From Paramecium pentaurelia (lineage: Eukaryota; Ciliophora; Oligohymenophorea; Peniculida; Parameciidae): 64,000 nucleotides of DNA. The translations under genes were made by a program, and so were the position numbers. The DNA lies in assembly GCA_905183005.1 (NCBI GenBank), contig CAJJDO010000080.1, forward strand, positions 401,458-465,457. Reading direction: 5' to 3'. The notes beneath the pieces were generated by a model. It worked only from the letters and a program-made list of their open reading frames with translations, ran no database searches and was not told the origin of the DNA. Of the stretch, positions 47,515-60,633 are shown in pieces (within the stretch, counting starts at the first letter, position 1; each line of letters begins with the position of its first letter).

Positions 47515-50500
47515 TCATTTTTTCATTTAATATGTAATTTCATTATGAGCCAAAAATTTACATACGTCATTAACAATTAAATTTGAAAACGTAACTTCAT
47601 CCTATTTATCAGAACTTAATATTTATAAATCTTTAAAGTCTTTTTTAAATTCAGCAATCATCATATCTATATATTAATTTAGTTTTAATATTTTAAACTT
47701 AACCTTTATATTTTATAATGTTCTAAAGATGCTCTCTTATTTTAATCCACATGGACAGCCTTCAGGAAAATTATCCCAATAATTACTATATTATGTTCCA
47801 TGAGGAGGCGCATCAGCTATTAAATAGAGCAATTTTTCATAATTTGGATTCCATTTTAATTTTAATGAGGCATCTAATCCATCCAAGACAGCTTCTGGAT
47901 AATCTATTCCATTTTCTAAAACTATTTTATCTAAGAACGAAATGATAACATTATCTGTAGTGAAATCTTATATATCAATAATATTTTAAGATCCATCATA
48001 AGGAGTCTTGTGATCCTTGTAAGAAACAGCAGCAAAATTAACTTCGAGTTGCTTACCATGAACATTTTTTTAAGCTATACTTTTTTGCATTATATCCTTA
48101 ATTGTAAGTTTACACATATCTATATATTTTCCCATTGATAATGTAGAGTCTATAACAAAGGTTACATTTATCCCTTAAATTTAGTTCTATAAATGATTTT
48201 CTATACAAGAAAATGAATGAGCACTTATTTTATCATCATTTGTATGCCAAGCAGAACAATCACAAAATTAATAATTAATAGTTTATTAGATACATAAAGG
48301 ACAAAAGTAATTACACTTAGTAATAATGTCTAATTCATTCAAGATTGGATGGACCCAATTATTTAATTTCCAAAAGTCTATACACAAGACTTCATCAAAA
48401 TTCAGATGTTCAAATTAAACATATTTTTCTTTTGAATGCCTGGCTTTATATTAATTTTTCTTTTCCAAACAATTGTAACCTCCTAGACATTTAACTAGAT
48501 GAAAATGAGATCTTCCTCTTCTTTTGCAGCTCTAATCGCATGATTCTGGGGCAGAACTTTCTCCAATCTAATATTTTCTTATTTATTTCTAATCTTAGAT
48601 TTCTATGTTGCCCTTATTTCCTTCTTATATTGTAAATATTTAATTTTCTTTATTTCTATGTCTATCTGATGAATGAGGTCCTTGATGACCATATTTTTAA
48701 TCACAATAAGTATTACACTCAGGACATTATTAATTACAAAGATGAAATTGCTTTTCTGTTTTTTCCTTACACAAATGTTTTCCATCATGCTAATGAATTT
48801 TTGCTGGTATTTGTTTTTGGCATATTTATTTCCCAATATCCTTAGGTATATATTTTGTATATTAGAATTCTGATAACTAAGTTTTCCATGTTGCTTAAAT
48901 TACCTCATATTCTAATTTGCATATCCCATCTTCTTAACATTATTCTTGACAATAATGTACATTTTCGCAAAAATGGTTATCCTTTTATTTGGAGTGTTGA
49001 TGTGATTGACAACATCTTCTTGGACATAATTTACAATTATGGGTGCAAGAATTATCTTAACAATCATGATTCTGATAATGAGGATCTGAACGATCTTTCT
49101 TACATTTTTTATCACAGTATTAACATTTTTCCATGCAAGGATGATCATTTTCACATTTATGTTATAAATCATGTTTGAAACTTTTCATACACTTTCTCTC
49201 GCAATTAATTACCTAACAAACTTCTTAGCATCTATGATCCTATTTTATACATAAATGTTCTTCTTTTTCATCATGTCCAGCTTTATGATCACATATTTAA
49301 TTAGGGCATATTTTACAATTTTAATCACATTTGTGACTCTCCCTTTAACATGAGTGTACTTCAAATTATAATTCAACAAGTTTCTTTTTAAAATCTTATA
49401 AGTTTCTTAAATCTTATTCAAGTAATACAAATTAATTAAACGTACTGAGTTAGTTGCTTAATGAGTCTTTTTCTCCTTTAAGAATTTAGATTTTATTTTC
49501 AAATTGTTATATTTTGCTATACACATCTGATTATGGTAAATTTTTAACAGGTTAGAATTCATTAAATTTTTACAATTAAATTTCTTCTTCTTGTAGTGTA
49601 TTTTTTAGGATTATATATTCGCTTAAATTCTCTGAAAAAATCTTTATTTAGTCTAATCTTAAATTTAACTTATTTATCTACTCATCTATTAAGGCATTCT
49701 TATTTTCCAGTTCCATATTATTTTATAAAAACTTATCTATTTTATTTTTTATTGTTTCTTAATTTTGCTTTATTTTACAAAGTTTTTCTGCTTCTAACAA
49801 TAATTTTTAGTCCAAACTTTCTAATCTTTCATCAATTTAAGAAATATCTGACTTTTAACTTTCTAAAGTAGATAGAAGCTTATTCATCTTCAGTTTTTCT
49901 TAAATCTTTTAGTTAATATTATCAATTTTATTTTTCATTTATTCAATTTACTCTTTTAAATCATATATCTAAACCTTGCATTAAAGCACTTTTTCTTCTT
50001 TTTTTTTTAATAATAATTTTATTATTTAAAGCTTAGTTACATTTAAAATTTTTTCCTAATTTTGATTATTAGTTTCAAAATATTCATTCTACAAACATTA
50101 ATTTTCCTAATTTTACAAAACCATTTCTAATTAGCTAGTTTAAATTTCAATATCATATTTTTCTATACATTTATTATCAATTTAATCTTATTCTTACTCT
50201 TTTTATATCTATTCTATACATTTATTATCAATTTAATCTTATTCTTACTCTTTTTATATCTATTCTATACATTTATTATCAATTTAATCTTATTCTTACT
50301 CTTTTTATATCTATTCTATACATTTATTATCAATTTAATCTTATTCTTACTCTTTTTATATCTATTCTATACATTTATTATCAATTTAATCTTATTCTTA
50401 CTCTTTTTATATCTATTCTATACATTTATTATCAATTTAATCTTATTCTTACTCTTTTTATATCTATTCTATACATTTATTATCAATTTAATCTTATTCT

Positions 50501-53500
50501 TACTCTTTTTATATCTATTCTATACATTTATTATCAATTTAATCTTATTCTTACTCTTTTTATATCTATTCTATACATTTATTATCAATTTAATCTTATT
50601 CTTACTCTTTTTATATCTATTCTATACATTTATTATCAATTTAATCTTATTCTTACTCTTTTTATATCTATTCTATACATTTATTATCAATTTAATCTTA
50701 TTCTTACTCTTTTTATATCTATTCTATACATTTATTATCAATTTAATCTTATTCTTACTCTTTTTATATCTATTCTATACATTTATTATCAATTTAATCT
50801 TATTCTTACTCTTTTTATATCTATTCTATACATTTATTATCAATTTAATCTTATTCTTACTCTTTTTATATCTATTCTATACATTTATTATCAATTTAAT
50901 CTTATTCTTACTCTTTTTATATCTATTCTATACATTTATTATCAATTTAATCTTATTCTTACTCTTTTTATATCTATTCTATACATTTATTATCAATTTA
51001 ATCTTATTCTTACTCTTTTTATATCTATTCTATACATTTATTATCCATTTAATCTTATTCTTACTCTTATTATATTTCTTCTATACATTGATTATATAAC
51101 TCAGAATTTTCGAAATTTTTAAAATTTTGTTCTATTTCTTTCTGCTTTAATTCACATTATTATAGTTAATCATTTATTAATTTCTCATCTAATCCTTTTA
51201 ATTCTTAATTTAATTCCATAATTTTTTTCTCATTTCTTCCCATTTTTTTTGATTTTTCTTTTTCTAATTTCGATCTAATTTCTTCTATATCTCTTTTTTT
51301 TTTCTTAAGTGTTTCGATTTCTTCATCCAATTAATTCTATTTTTCAAGATATTCATTTATATCTTACTCTAATTGATCTAAATACTAAATTTATTCTTCT
51401 TCCTACATTTTTAATAATCTTTCTAATTCTTCAGAATTTTTTTTAAAAATCAACTCTTAATCTTCGAGTTCATATTCAATTTCTATTAATTTACTATTTT
51501 CCTCTTAAACTTTTGATTACAAATTTGGAATATTAATATCTTAACCAACAATCTATATTGTTGAAATTTCATTTTGAACCCTTTACAAATCCTGAACCTT
51601 TTTTAGTTTTTACTCACTTATTTTTTTCATAGTAGATTAGATCTTATCTTAATTGGTTTCAATCTCCCTAACATTATCCTTTTCAATAATTAAATCTTTA
51701 TTTAATTATTCAAGTTAAGCTTTTTATTATTAAATTCTTTAATTATTCTGCTCTTTAGTATTTAGAAGTAATGGAATTTCATTGAAAAATAGATTTTGTA
51801 TGCTTTCCATATACTCTAATGTAGCAGTTTGCAAACTTTCATTTTGAAATTAGGTCATTTAAAAAACGCTTGTGTTTATATATTCTCCATTTGAATCATA
51901 GAAATCATAATTCTTTAATGCATCTTTTTCCTTTAATAGTTTTTCCTTAATATCAATTATTTTCTTTTAAATTATTAATCCTTCCAAAGTATATTCAGCT
52001 TCTTTTATTTCTTCTTTAATTTAATCAATTCTTTCTCTCTTCTCTTATTCTTGTGTTTTATTTTTTATTTTTGATTTTTTTTGTTTATCTTCTAAACTAT
52101 TTATAGCTTCATCTAACTTTTACATCAGTGTTTAGGATATCTCAATATGATTTTTGAATGATTTACATTGTAAATGGCAATCATTACATTTATCTTCACA
52201 AAATTAGTACTATTTTATTTAGTCTGTTAAGAAAATTTTTAACATAGACATATTTTTTTCAATAATCACTTTGACTTCTTCATTATTAATACTCTTTGTT
52301 TCTGCTAATGCTCTTTATAAAATATAATCTTTTCTTTATTCCATCATTAAATTAAATTGAGTTCTTATTTAGAGCAAGTTTTTATTATGAGTTGAGATAG
52401 TATCTTCTGTGATTAGATTTTCATATAGTTATTTCAGTAAGTCTTAATTGAATAAAATATGTTAATATTCTTCAAATTTAATAAACTTATATTAGCTTTG
52501 AACTAATTTCAAATTACTGTCTTAAAGATCATTTGAAGAAAAATTATACCATAATTCTTTACTATCTTCAAAAATCTTTTCAATCAATATTTGCAAGTCT
52601 ATCAAGCTGACATTAGTATTATCTGATAATTCCAATTGACATAGCAAAATTTTCATTATTTAAATTAATTCTCTTCCACAATTCCAGTGATTTGATTATG
52701 CAGATTTTTATAAAATATAATTTCTTACTGAAGAAATTTGTTCATCAAATAATTTTAGTTCATAATTTACTAATGGTTCAACTGCAATCTTATTATTAAA
52801 TAATCTCTTTAAAAATACTATCTCTTCTGTTCCACCTTCTTTTAGTCTTTCAAGATTTGTTAATAATTCTTTTTCTGCTCCTGAATTATCATTTGAACTT
52901 ACATCTCTTAAAACAAAATATAAAATTCCTTTAAATAATTTTTCATCATTTAATTACTTAGATGCTTCAACTAAATGATTGAACAAATCATTGAAATGCC
53001 TATTAAAAGTTAAATCAGAATTTAAGATTGTAATATCACATAAAGCTGTAAGAAATGCTAACATTTTTATTTCTTCTTTATCTGTCCTAGCTCCATTAAA
53101 TAATCCTTCACAATCTAAGACTAAAAAAGTTTAATCTTCTATATATGCTATACTTCCCCAAACACCATCAGTACATCTAGCTGATGAAACTGAAAAACGA
53201 GTACCAAATACTCTATTTAATAAATAACTTTTGCCTGATGATTATTTTCCTATAATACCAACTACAAATATCTTATTATTATAATTAGACAAATGATCTT
53301 CCAAAAATCCTAAATGTAATTATTTAACTTTTTAATCTACACTTATTATAGTTTAAGTTTAAGATTGTTGTCTAAATCCATCATTTAGAGGTATTAAGTT
53401 ACTATTTTCAATTGTACATAATTATAAAGGAACTCTAGAAAATATGATATCTTTTATTTATTCACTTTTGAATTCAGCAAATTAAAGCATTGAAGAACTC

Positions 53501-55680
53501 AGTATTATTTCATTTACCTTCATAATATTCAAATAAGATTCCATTATATCATAATATTCTTTATTAGCATATATATTAATATTTCTCTTCTTTTCTTTTA
53601 ATAAAAATTGAGAGTTTGGACCAAATTTAATAAAAGATCCTTTAGCTATATCAAGTGCAGGATTTCCGATTGCTTTTTTTTCTTAATTTTCTTATTTATT
53701 AAATTTTTTTTGAGAAACTAAATTGCTAATGATTTTTGCAGTCTTTGCTTTCTGATCACTCCAATCAAGTTGACCTAAAATTATGACATCTGAAAAATTA
53801 GCAAATATTTTGATTGGTCCATCTATTTTAATATAATCTATTTTCAAGCAATTTAAGTCATATCTATCACAACAATAGAAGTTGGCAAGATAAAAGTATT
53901 TTCCACTAGGACAGGCGATTAGTTAATTATATTTGTAATCTGGGTAAAAAGTTGCTTTGAAGTCTTCTTGTTTTATATCATTTTTATTTTATATTTTGCA
54001 TTTCACTTTTTCAAAATCTTATCCCTAATCTTGCTATTTATAAATAAAACTATCTGTTGACAATACTATGAATTTATTCACTATCTTAAGATATGCCGCA
54101 TGAGAAACATTAAAATAGCTTGAGAGCTCATGTTAATAATAAACCTATGATTCATTTTATATTGAACCTCGAGGTGTTATTATCATTTGCAAAACTTAGT
54201 GTTTTTTAAAATTAAATATATACAAATACCCTCTACTGTAATCATGAAAGTAAACAGCTTATTATGTATCTTTAAAATCTAATTATTTTATTGGTTATAT
54301 CTAAGTTGTTTTATATATATGGAAATATATGTGAGTTTTACATCCTTTATTAATATTTTCTACAGAAGTTATTATATAAATGTGAGCTTTTTCTTTTGTT
54401 TCAAAAATATCCTCAATTTTAAAAGTGGAAGATTAGAGCTGCAAAAAATTTCCATTTAAAATTGTATATTATTAATTATCTATTTGAGAGATATTCAAGA
54501 CTTTTCCTGATTCATTTTCATTAACTCTTGATAATTTTAAACTGATTCTCTCCACTTCATAAGATGTTTATTTCTATAATTCATTAATTATTTCATTTTT
54601 TTCATTAGAATATTTTGATTTAATTCCACTAATTTTTTCAACAATTTTATTCAAAAAATAATCCATTTCTTTTGCGAAGGTTTCTTAAGCATTTTTATCG
54701 ATTAATCCATAGTTATAAATTAACACTCTTTTATCTGTTAATTCCACTGTTTATAAAACATTATTTACTAATTATTCAATTTTCCTCTTTTTATCTTCGT
54801 TTGTGTTACTCTTATATTATGATTTCAATACTTTTATTAATTTTTCTATTAATTTACTTTTGTAAATGTTAGCCTCCTTTTCTAAATCATCTGATAATTT
54901 ATCAAGCAAATTTTTCAAATTTTTGCTCTAGTGCTCTATTTTAAAAATTTTTATTAATTGGTTAATTTACTTTTAATTTGTATTTAAGATTTAAAGCAAT
55001 AATGATAGTATAAAATTGTTGAAATTTTCAACAAAGATTTCTAATTCTTACTAACTAAACTGAAGTTTCCTTACTCTTGTAAGTTAAGGAGATAACGTCT
55101 ATGAATTAATGATTTTGTAATTTGTAATATTTTTTGATGACAAAATCCATTTACAATCATATTCTTACATTTAATTATTTTCACTCTCGGCAAAATAATA
55201 CTCAGTTCTTTGCTATATTTAATTAAAAGGAATTATATCTCCTTAATACCAATTTTTTTTTAATTTTGCATCATTAAAGCAAAGTTAAATATTGTCAGTT
55301 AAATCTTATAATACTCTAAAAAGTACTATTTCAATAGCTTTTTCATTGATGGGTTTAGTAACAAAAAATGTTTCAGAGAGAATCAAACAAAATATCATAA
55401 CATTTTCGTACTTTATGGCTATTAAGCTACCCTTCTCAGAATGACTTAAATATGATTACAAGTTCACAATTTCATTTATTTGCAATTAAATTTCTCTTTA
55501 AACTTCTTGATAGGTTCCAAATAAACCTTTGACTTAAAGAATTTCATTTTATATTGTAGAATAGAATTATTTAGTAATATTATTCATAAAGTCAATTTTT
55601 TCAAGTTAAAAATCCTACGCATCATCTGTCTTTATAGAGTAGAGTAAAGCGATTTGAGCAATTGAGTTACTTTAATTCAT
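47515..55680 (-). CDS. giant GTPase-coiled coil-Zn-VWA protein
   Basis: One gene of about 8.2 kb starts at ATG 55680 and ends at TGA 47515-47517, giving ~2,650 residues after small introns. The N-terminal ~800 residues are helical with later beta-rich stretches. Next comes a GTPase domain with the P-loop GIIGKQSSGKS (about 53229-53262), a conserved GTRFSVSSARCTDGVW switch region and DCEGL as the DxxG motif, resembling GBP/VLIG/dynamin-superfamily G domains. A long coiled coil follows, including 18 copies of a 17-residue repeat. Then comes a Cys/His-rich region (about 48250-49350, many CxxxC pairs and a CKRRGRSHFHL motif). The C-terminus is a VWA domain with VTFVIDSTLSMG (MIDAS) and DAPPHG. 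A similar vWA is known in VWKA-type kinases. The biological role is unknown; self-assembly and metal-dependent ligand binding are inferences. Confidence 0.85.
50164..51081 (-). repeat. 18 x 51-bp in-frame tandem repeat
   Basis: Eighteen head-to-tail 51-bp units, nearly identical except for the divergent unit at the high-coordinate end (51031-51081). On the minus strand each unit encodes 17 residues read as QKEQEQDQIDNKCIEQI, a coiled-coil-like motif with one Cys per unit. Of the other two minus-strand frames, one hits TGA in each unit and the other does not fit the flanking coding sequence, so the period is held in multiples of three within the giant gene. The uniformity suggests recent expansion or gene conversion. 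It could also be collapsed or mis-counted in assembly. Confidence 0.97.
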
Positions 55681-55977
55681 ATATAATATTAATGAAAATT
55701 AATCTTAAAATTTTATTTTAAGTATTATTTAATAGAATTAGATTAATTTCTGAATAATTGTTGAGTAAATTTAAAATTTATTATTATAATATTTTAGGAT
55801 ATAAGCAAAATATATTCAAACATTGTTTTAAAATAAGAAACATAATAATTTAATTTGAATTATAATAAAATCATTACAATACTTTCTAATTCTACATTTT
55901 CATTTAAAATTCTATTAGTCAATTTGAAAGTTTGATGGATTGTATTTGCTTGAATTCAATATTTTCACAGTTTAATT

Positions 55978-56202
55978 TCATCCAAATAAATATGAACAAG
56001 TTTATTTACAGTGAAATAAATCTATATAATTTTTCTCAATCAAAATTTTCGTAGAAATTTATTTTTTATTTCTACTTGAATTCAATAATCTAAAGGAAAA
56101 CAACTAAAAAGATTCTTAAAAAATAGAATGATTGAGTAAACTTTTGAAATGTGTAATTATATCCATACTAATCGACTTTTAATCTTTATAAAACTGTTTC
56201 AT
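55978..56202 (-). CDS. small ORF, 74 aa
   Basis: A minus-strand frame from ATG 56202 to TGA 55978-55980 has a protein-like composition (Phe/Ser/Lys/Leu, with segments such as ITHFKSLLNHSIFQ) and ends with two cysteines. The frame after the TGA remains protein-like if shifted, so an unrecognised intron or decay is possible. No family is recognised. Confidence 0.3.
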
Positions 56203-56761
56203 TCTGTTTTCTTATAATTTTTATAATGATAATATTGTGATTTGATAAAATAACAGTTGAAAATTAATGTTTATACAAAGAATAAACGTTGGTTATGAAG
56301 GTTAAGATGAGAATATTGTGCTAATCTTGAGAAAATAGACTGGGATATACAGTTTATGATTTAAAAACATAAGTTAACTAATAGTAAGAGCAATAAATTT
56401 AAGATTAAACCAAATCATCCCAATTTTGATAATTTAAATTTATGATGATTAAAATAATAATTATTTTCTAACCAATATTAAAAACAGAAAAATAAAAATA
56501 GAATTAATGAAAATTTATCATTTAAACAAGATCCCTGTTACTTGAACAATTCTAAAAAGTCCATTTCGAATATTAGAAATAGCATTTTCATTCTTCTTTT
56601 TATATTCAATTATCTCACTAAATCATTTTTTTTTCTATTATCATGAAAAAGATAAATTTTATAAGTACAATATTTACAGTTTCTAAAATTGATCAAATTC
56701 TCCTTCATTAAAGGTTTTATAATTAAATAACTTAATTATATCAAACGAATTTATGGGTTTG
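56203..56761. other. AT-rich interval before GC-rich island
   Basis: About 560 bp of AT-rich sequence with short frames only. No supported gene or RNA. Confidence 0.4.
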
Positions 56762-56839
56762 GTCAGGACTGGCCTAATACTGCCTCTAGGACGCCAGTAT
56801 GTCAGGACTGGCCTAATACTGCCTCTAGGACGCCAGTAT
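56762..56839. repeat. tandem 39-bp GC-rich repeat
   Basis: Two perfect 39-bp copies (56762-56800 and 56801-56839). Each has ATACTG near the middle and CAGTAT at the end, so each copy can fold into a small hairpin. More than half of the bases are G or C, against roughly a fifth in the surrounding DNA. GTCGGGGCC follows directly. No open frame fits it convincingly. Its origin is unknown. Confidence 0.9.
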
Positions 56840-56873
56840 TATGGTCGGGGCCATATAAAAAAGCTGAATTTGG

Positions 56874-56900
56874 CAATCCCCTGTTTGGAATAGGGGATTG
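56874..56900. other. perfect 9-bp stem hairpin
   Basis: CAATCCCCT (56874-56882) is followed by a 9-nt loop and its exact reverse complement AGGGGATTG (56892-56900). The strong GC-containing stem sits 35 bp after the tandem 39-bp repeat, and a run of T follows at about 56927. It could be part of a structured RNA, a terminal structure of a mobile element, or chance. Confidence 0.6.
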
Positions 56901-57130
56901 GGATTTATCCCTGTTTTAAAATCCTTTTTTGCCATTTTATGGTAGGGAATTAAAATTAAATAATATTTTTCGCAAAAAAAATATTTTAAAATCTCAAGTT
57001 TTTGAATCGCAATTTATGATTTTTAAATTACTGAAAGAAAATGAATAACTTCAGCTTGCATGAAAATCAATCATTCATGGATGCGAGGTCAAAATCTGGT
57101 ACTGTAAAAAACTATGATGATGAACTAATT

Positions 57131-57275
57131 ATAAAAATTGTTATCGAATTTCGTTGAAACTACTAAACCTTAAATGGTGAAATTAGAAAATAAATACTGT
57201 TTATCATTTTATCTACTTATTTTATAAATAAAAGATATATATTTAGTAAAAATTGTTATCGAATTTTCGTTGAAA
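57131..57275. repeat. two copies of a ~28-bp direct repeat
   Basis: The block AAAAATTGTTATCGAATT plus TCGTTGAAA occurs at about 57131-57158 and again at 57247-57273, with one extra T in the second copy. The copies are about 114 bp apart. The region between has no gene and lies next to the GC-rich island. Confidence 0.7.
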
Positions 57276-57349
57276 TTAGAAAACTTGTAATACTGAAATT
57301 AAAAATATGTAATATTTATTAATTTTTATTATTATTTCTATATGATATT

Positions 57350-57460
57350 TTGAAAAGTTGAAAATTGGACTTAAGATTGTAAAAATTTCAACAATTAAGG
57401 AAACATCTCATTTTCATAATGTAAAGTACTCAAAACACATAATGCATTTTAATAAATTCA
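57350..57460. repeat. dispersed repeat, copy 1
   Basis: A ~110-bp stretch with GAAAAGTTGAAAATTGGACTT at its start (written here over 20 bases apart: GAAAAGTTGAAA then ATTGGACTTAAG) and an ACATCTCATTTTC block. It matches 63866-63972 imperfectly in the same order and orientation. It overlaps the 3' end of the degraded minus-strand gene. Confidence 0.6.
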
Positions 57461-59500
57461 GGAAGGTAAGTATTTTATTACTTTGTAAAAAATTGTCTCC
57501 ACAGCATCTTTGGTTATTGATGAAATTAATAAAATAAGCCACAGAATATTTATCAATTACTAAGATTATCCTATAATTAAAGTCTAATATGTATTATTTA
57601 TGAATAGGATTCCTTTACCCATCTTTTAGAAACCATGGAAAACAGAATAAAACCATTTGCTGTTTATTTAAGTAGTTGATTAAAGAATGTTAAATTACAT
57701 CATTTAATGCATTAAGAGTTAAGATATTCCTAATCTTTCTTAAGGAATTTTATTTTATACTTGTTAGCTGAACTTTATTAATTATTAGAATTCTGAGTGA
57801 TTTAAACCAATTTTTCTTTTAGAGTTAAAGTAATTATTTTTGTAGCTTTTGCTTCTTATTTAATCTCTTATATTATCCATTTCTTGATTCTGGTTCCAAC
57901 AACCGACTCCTCCCACCTTACTGGCTATATATTGTAGTTTTAAGCTTCATCTTTTCCAAGCTACTTTATTTCTCCAGTTAACTTGAGAAAGTGTAAGATT
58001 CACTAATGTCTGTTATCCAATGTCCATATAACTCTAACATATTTAATGCTTGTTAAGAAATAATCAACAAAAAGAGATGAGATGTAATCTGAGCTATATT
58101 GAAAAAAATTAATTGATAAAGTAACAACTATTGCCATTTGATTTTGCTCAATTATTTATATATAATTGATAATATAAGGAAGATTTGTATTAGTGAAAAC
58201 TAATGAAGTGTATTTAATGTGAGCGTATTTAAATAATAAAAAATCATTATTTTGCTTCTATCTATCAATTAATATTTTCAAAAACATTGACCTTTCATAA
58301 TAATATTTTTTTCTAAATTTCTTGGAATTATCCACTTAATAGTGTGAATTTACTTAAACAATTACTAGTGAACAATAGATCACTTTCATCTATATTGAAT
58401 AATTTTTAAATAGATGGCTTAATATTGTATCATGATTATTATCACATTCCTAAATCTTTTATAATAACTATAGCATTAACCAGTAATTAAATCCACAAAA
58501 ATTATATCCAAATGTAAGAATACAAACATGCGTACTGCTTTACTTAATAAAGTCTCAATCTCGTCAATAATTCATATATTTGTCTGTAATTAAGGGCATC
58601 TTGATGTTATCAAACTATCGTCTGTTAGATTAACTTACTATTAATCTAGGGTCTTGTTGATAATTAGAGAAAATTATATCTAAATAATAATTCATGATTA
58701 GATTACTTAAATTCAAAATAAATAAGCTTAATTCCTTATCAAATAAAAAAGTGTGACTAAATGTTGAGCCTTTTTTTGTCCTATTCCTAAATTCTAATGC
58801 TACAAGAAAATTTATTATGATGTTTTCTTTTAGAGGTTGTTCTAAATAAATAATTTTTTATAAAAAACCTCCAACAGAATATTTTTAAATACATCATGAC
58901 CCAAAAAAATTTATACATATATTTTTATATTATTATTATTTTCTAATTATCCAATGAAATAAAAAAGAGATTGATTACATATTTAAGAATTCACCTGTGA
59001 ATACTCACTTTTTTATTAGGTTTTTATCCTTCTAGTAATATTTTAGAATTTAAATTTATATATATTATATATTTAATATTGATTATAGAAATGTTTAACA
59101 GTCTTTATCATTCCAAATGTAAATTGTAAATTAGTAAAATCTGTATTAATACAAGATTAATTTATTATTATATTAAACTATTTGATTCTATTTTTCATGA
59201 TAGATTAGTACTTAAATTACTTTATTTTTGATAATAGAGCAAATAGATGTTTCATTAAATTCAGACGTGATATCTATTTTTTTTAATAATTTATTCGTTA
59301 CCAATAAGAATTTATTGTATTGAATATCAGTATTTAAACATTTTATTTCTAATTATTTATTGTATTCCACCAAGGTATCTAATATTTGACAGAGCTTTCG
59401 AAAAGTATAAGACTTTATTAATTTACGGCATACATCTAAGTTCCATTAAAGACAAAAAACATTTTCTTAAATTTTGTTTAATGAATAGATTTTTTTTCAT
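57415..59500 (-). pseudogene. degraded minus-strand gene
   Basis: The minus strand from about 59500 to TGA 57415-57417 has strong protein-like segments in changing frames. Examples are LCQILDTLVEYNKQLEIKC (about 59390), ESDLLFTSNCLSKF, KYAHIKYTSLVFTN, SLFVDYFLTSIKYVRVIW and SKVGGVGCWNQNQEMDNI. Several frame changes and in-frame TGAs (for instance after a VAWKR segment near 57950) are not removed by any good GT...AG pair. This fits a decayed gene, a gene interrupted by retained germline-type insertions, or an annotation problem I cannot solve by eye. The family is unknown. A possible start is ATG 59500. Confidence 0.4.
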
Positions 59501-59705
59501 CTATATTAATGGATAAGCCCCAAATATTTATTTTTTATTATTACTCTGAAATCCAATTTCTGTCCAATTATAATTATTGTGGTTTTAAAATTACAAAAAT
59601 TCCTAACAAAATAAAGTTATAAAATAATTGCTATTTTGATTTTAACATACTCCTCATGTTTTGATATATATAAATAAAAATATTAAAATTATTTGAATAG
59701 ATAAA

Positions 59706-60633
59706 ATGTTGAAAACTGCTAGATACATTTAATATAAATTAAATTTTAGTCTCAAATTTTTAAACTTCATATTATAGAATCTGGGGCTGTTATTTAGGTT
59801 AAAATTGTATTCAATGGAATGGCAGTTCTCTATCAAATACTGCTAAATTAAAATTATAAAGATTTTATTGAAGTAGTTAAATTTAGATCAATTCTAACCT
59901 TCAACAATATATTCTATGTGAAGACTCAAACTTAATTTATTTTAGTTTAAAATTTTAGTTAGAAAAAAGATTTACTTATATCTCTTTGATTACGTATAAT
60001 TTTATCAATAGAATTTCAATTTAAAAATTAAAATTAAAAAAATGGTCTTACATAACAAATTTTCAATTTTACTTAGGTGGAGGTATTCTGTATACGAAGG
60101 AATAGTTAAATCTTCAAAGATATTAACATGAAAATGACAGAGTAGAAATTTAATGTTCGATTTATCATTCAATCGATTTATGTTAAAATCATAGATTCTT
60201 TCAGATTTTCAATTAACAATTTTCAGTAAAGATTCACCTAAAAATATTTTCTATTTAGGATTCCTCATCTAAATTCAGAAGTTCTATTATTTACTAAAAT
60301 TTGCTGAAGCCTGCTTAATCTGATAATCTAAGCGTAATTAAGAGGTTATATACTTATAAAATGAATTTAGTTTTTGGAAAAATATATGAAATTAAGCAAG
60401 GAGTTTTAAGAGTAGAATCTTCCTATTGGAATAATAGCTTTAGTATTTAAATTTGTAAATTTAGATATTTAGCCAAAATGAATTGTATCAAGTCCTATAT
60501 TAAATTAAAACTTTATGGAATGTTAGATATGTAGGGATATTATTTAATTGCAATAATCAATATAATATTCTATATAGGCTGGAATAATGTCTACCTTAAA
60601 TAATCAAATGGTAGATATTAAGCATTTTCTTGA
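59706..60633 (+). CDS. uncertain gene, protein-like frames
   Basis: The plus strand from ATG 59706 to TGA 60631-60633 contains long protein-like frames. One near 59780-59900 includes IESGAVIQVKIVFNGM. Another, open for more than 180 codons, includes YITNFQFYLGGGILYTKEQ and IKQGVLRVESSYW. The two are in different frames, so at least one intron or frameshift lies between about 59950 and 60000. No domain is recognised. The gene sits inside the decayed right-hand region and may itself be damaged. Confidence 0.35.

Noticed and set aside
48603..49178. Overlapping frames on both strands
   Set aside because: They overlap the Cys/His-rich part of the giant gene, whose minus-strand frame shows dense CxxC pairs.
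50164..51081. CRISPR-like array
   Set aside because: The units are contiguous without unique spacers, keep a coding frame and lie inside a eukaryotic gene.
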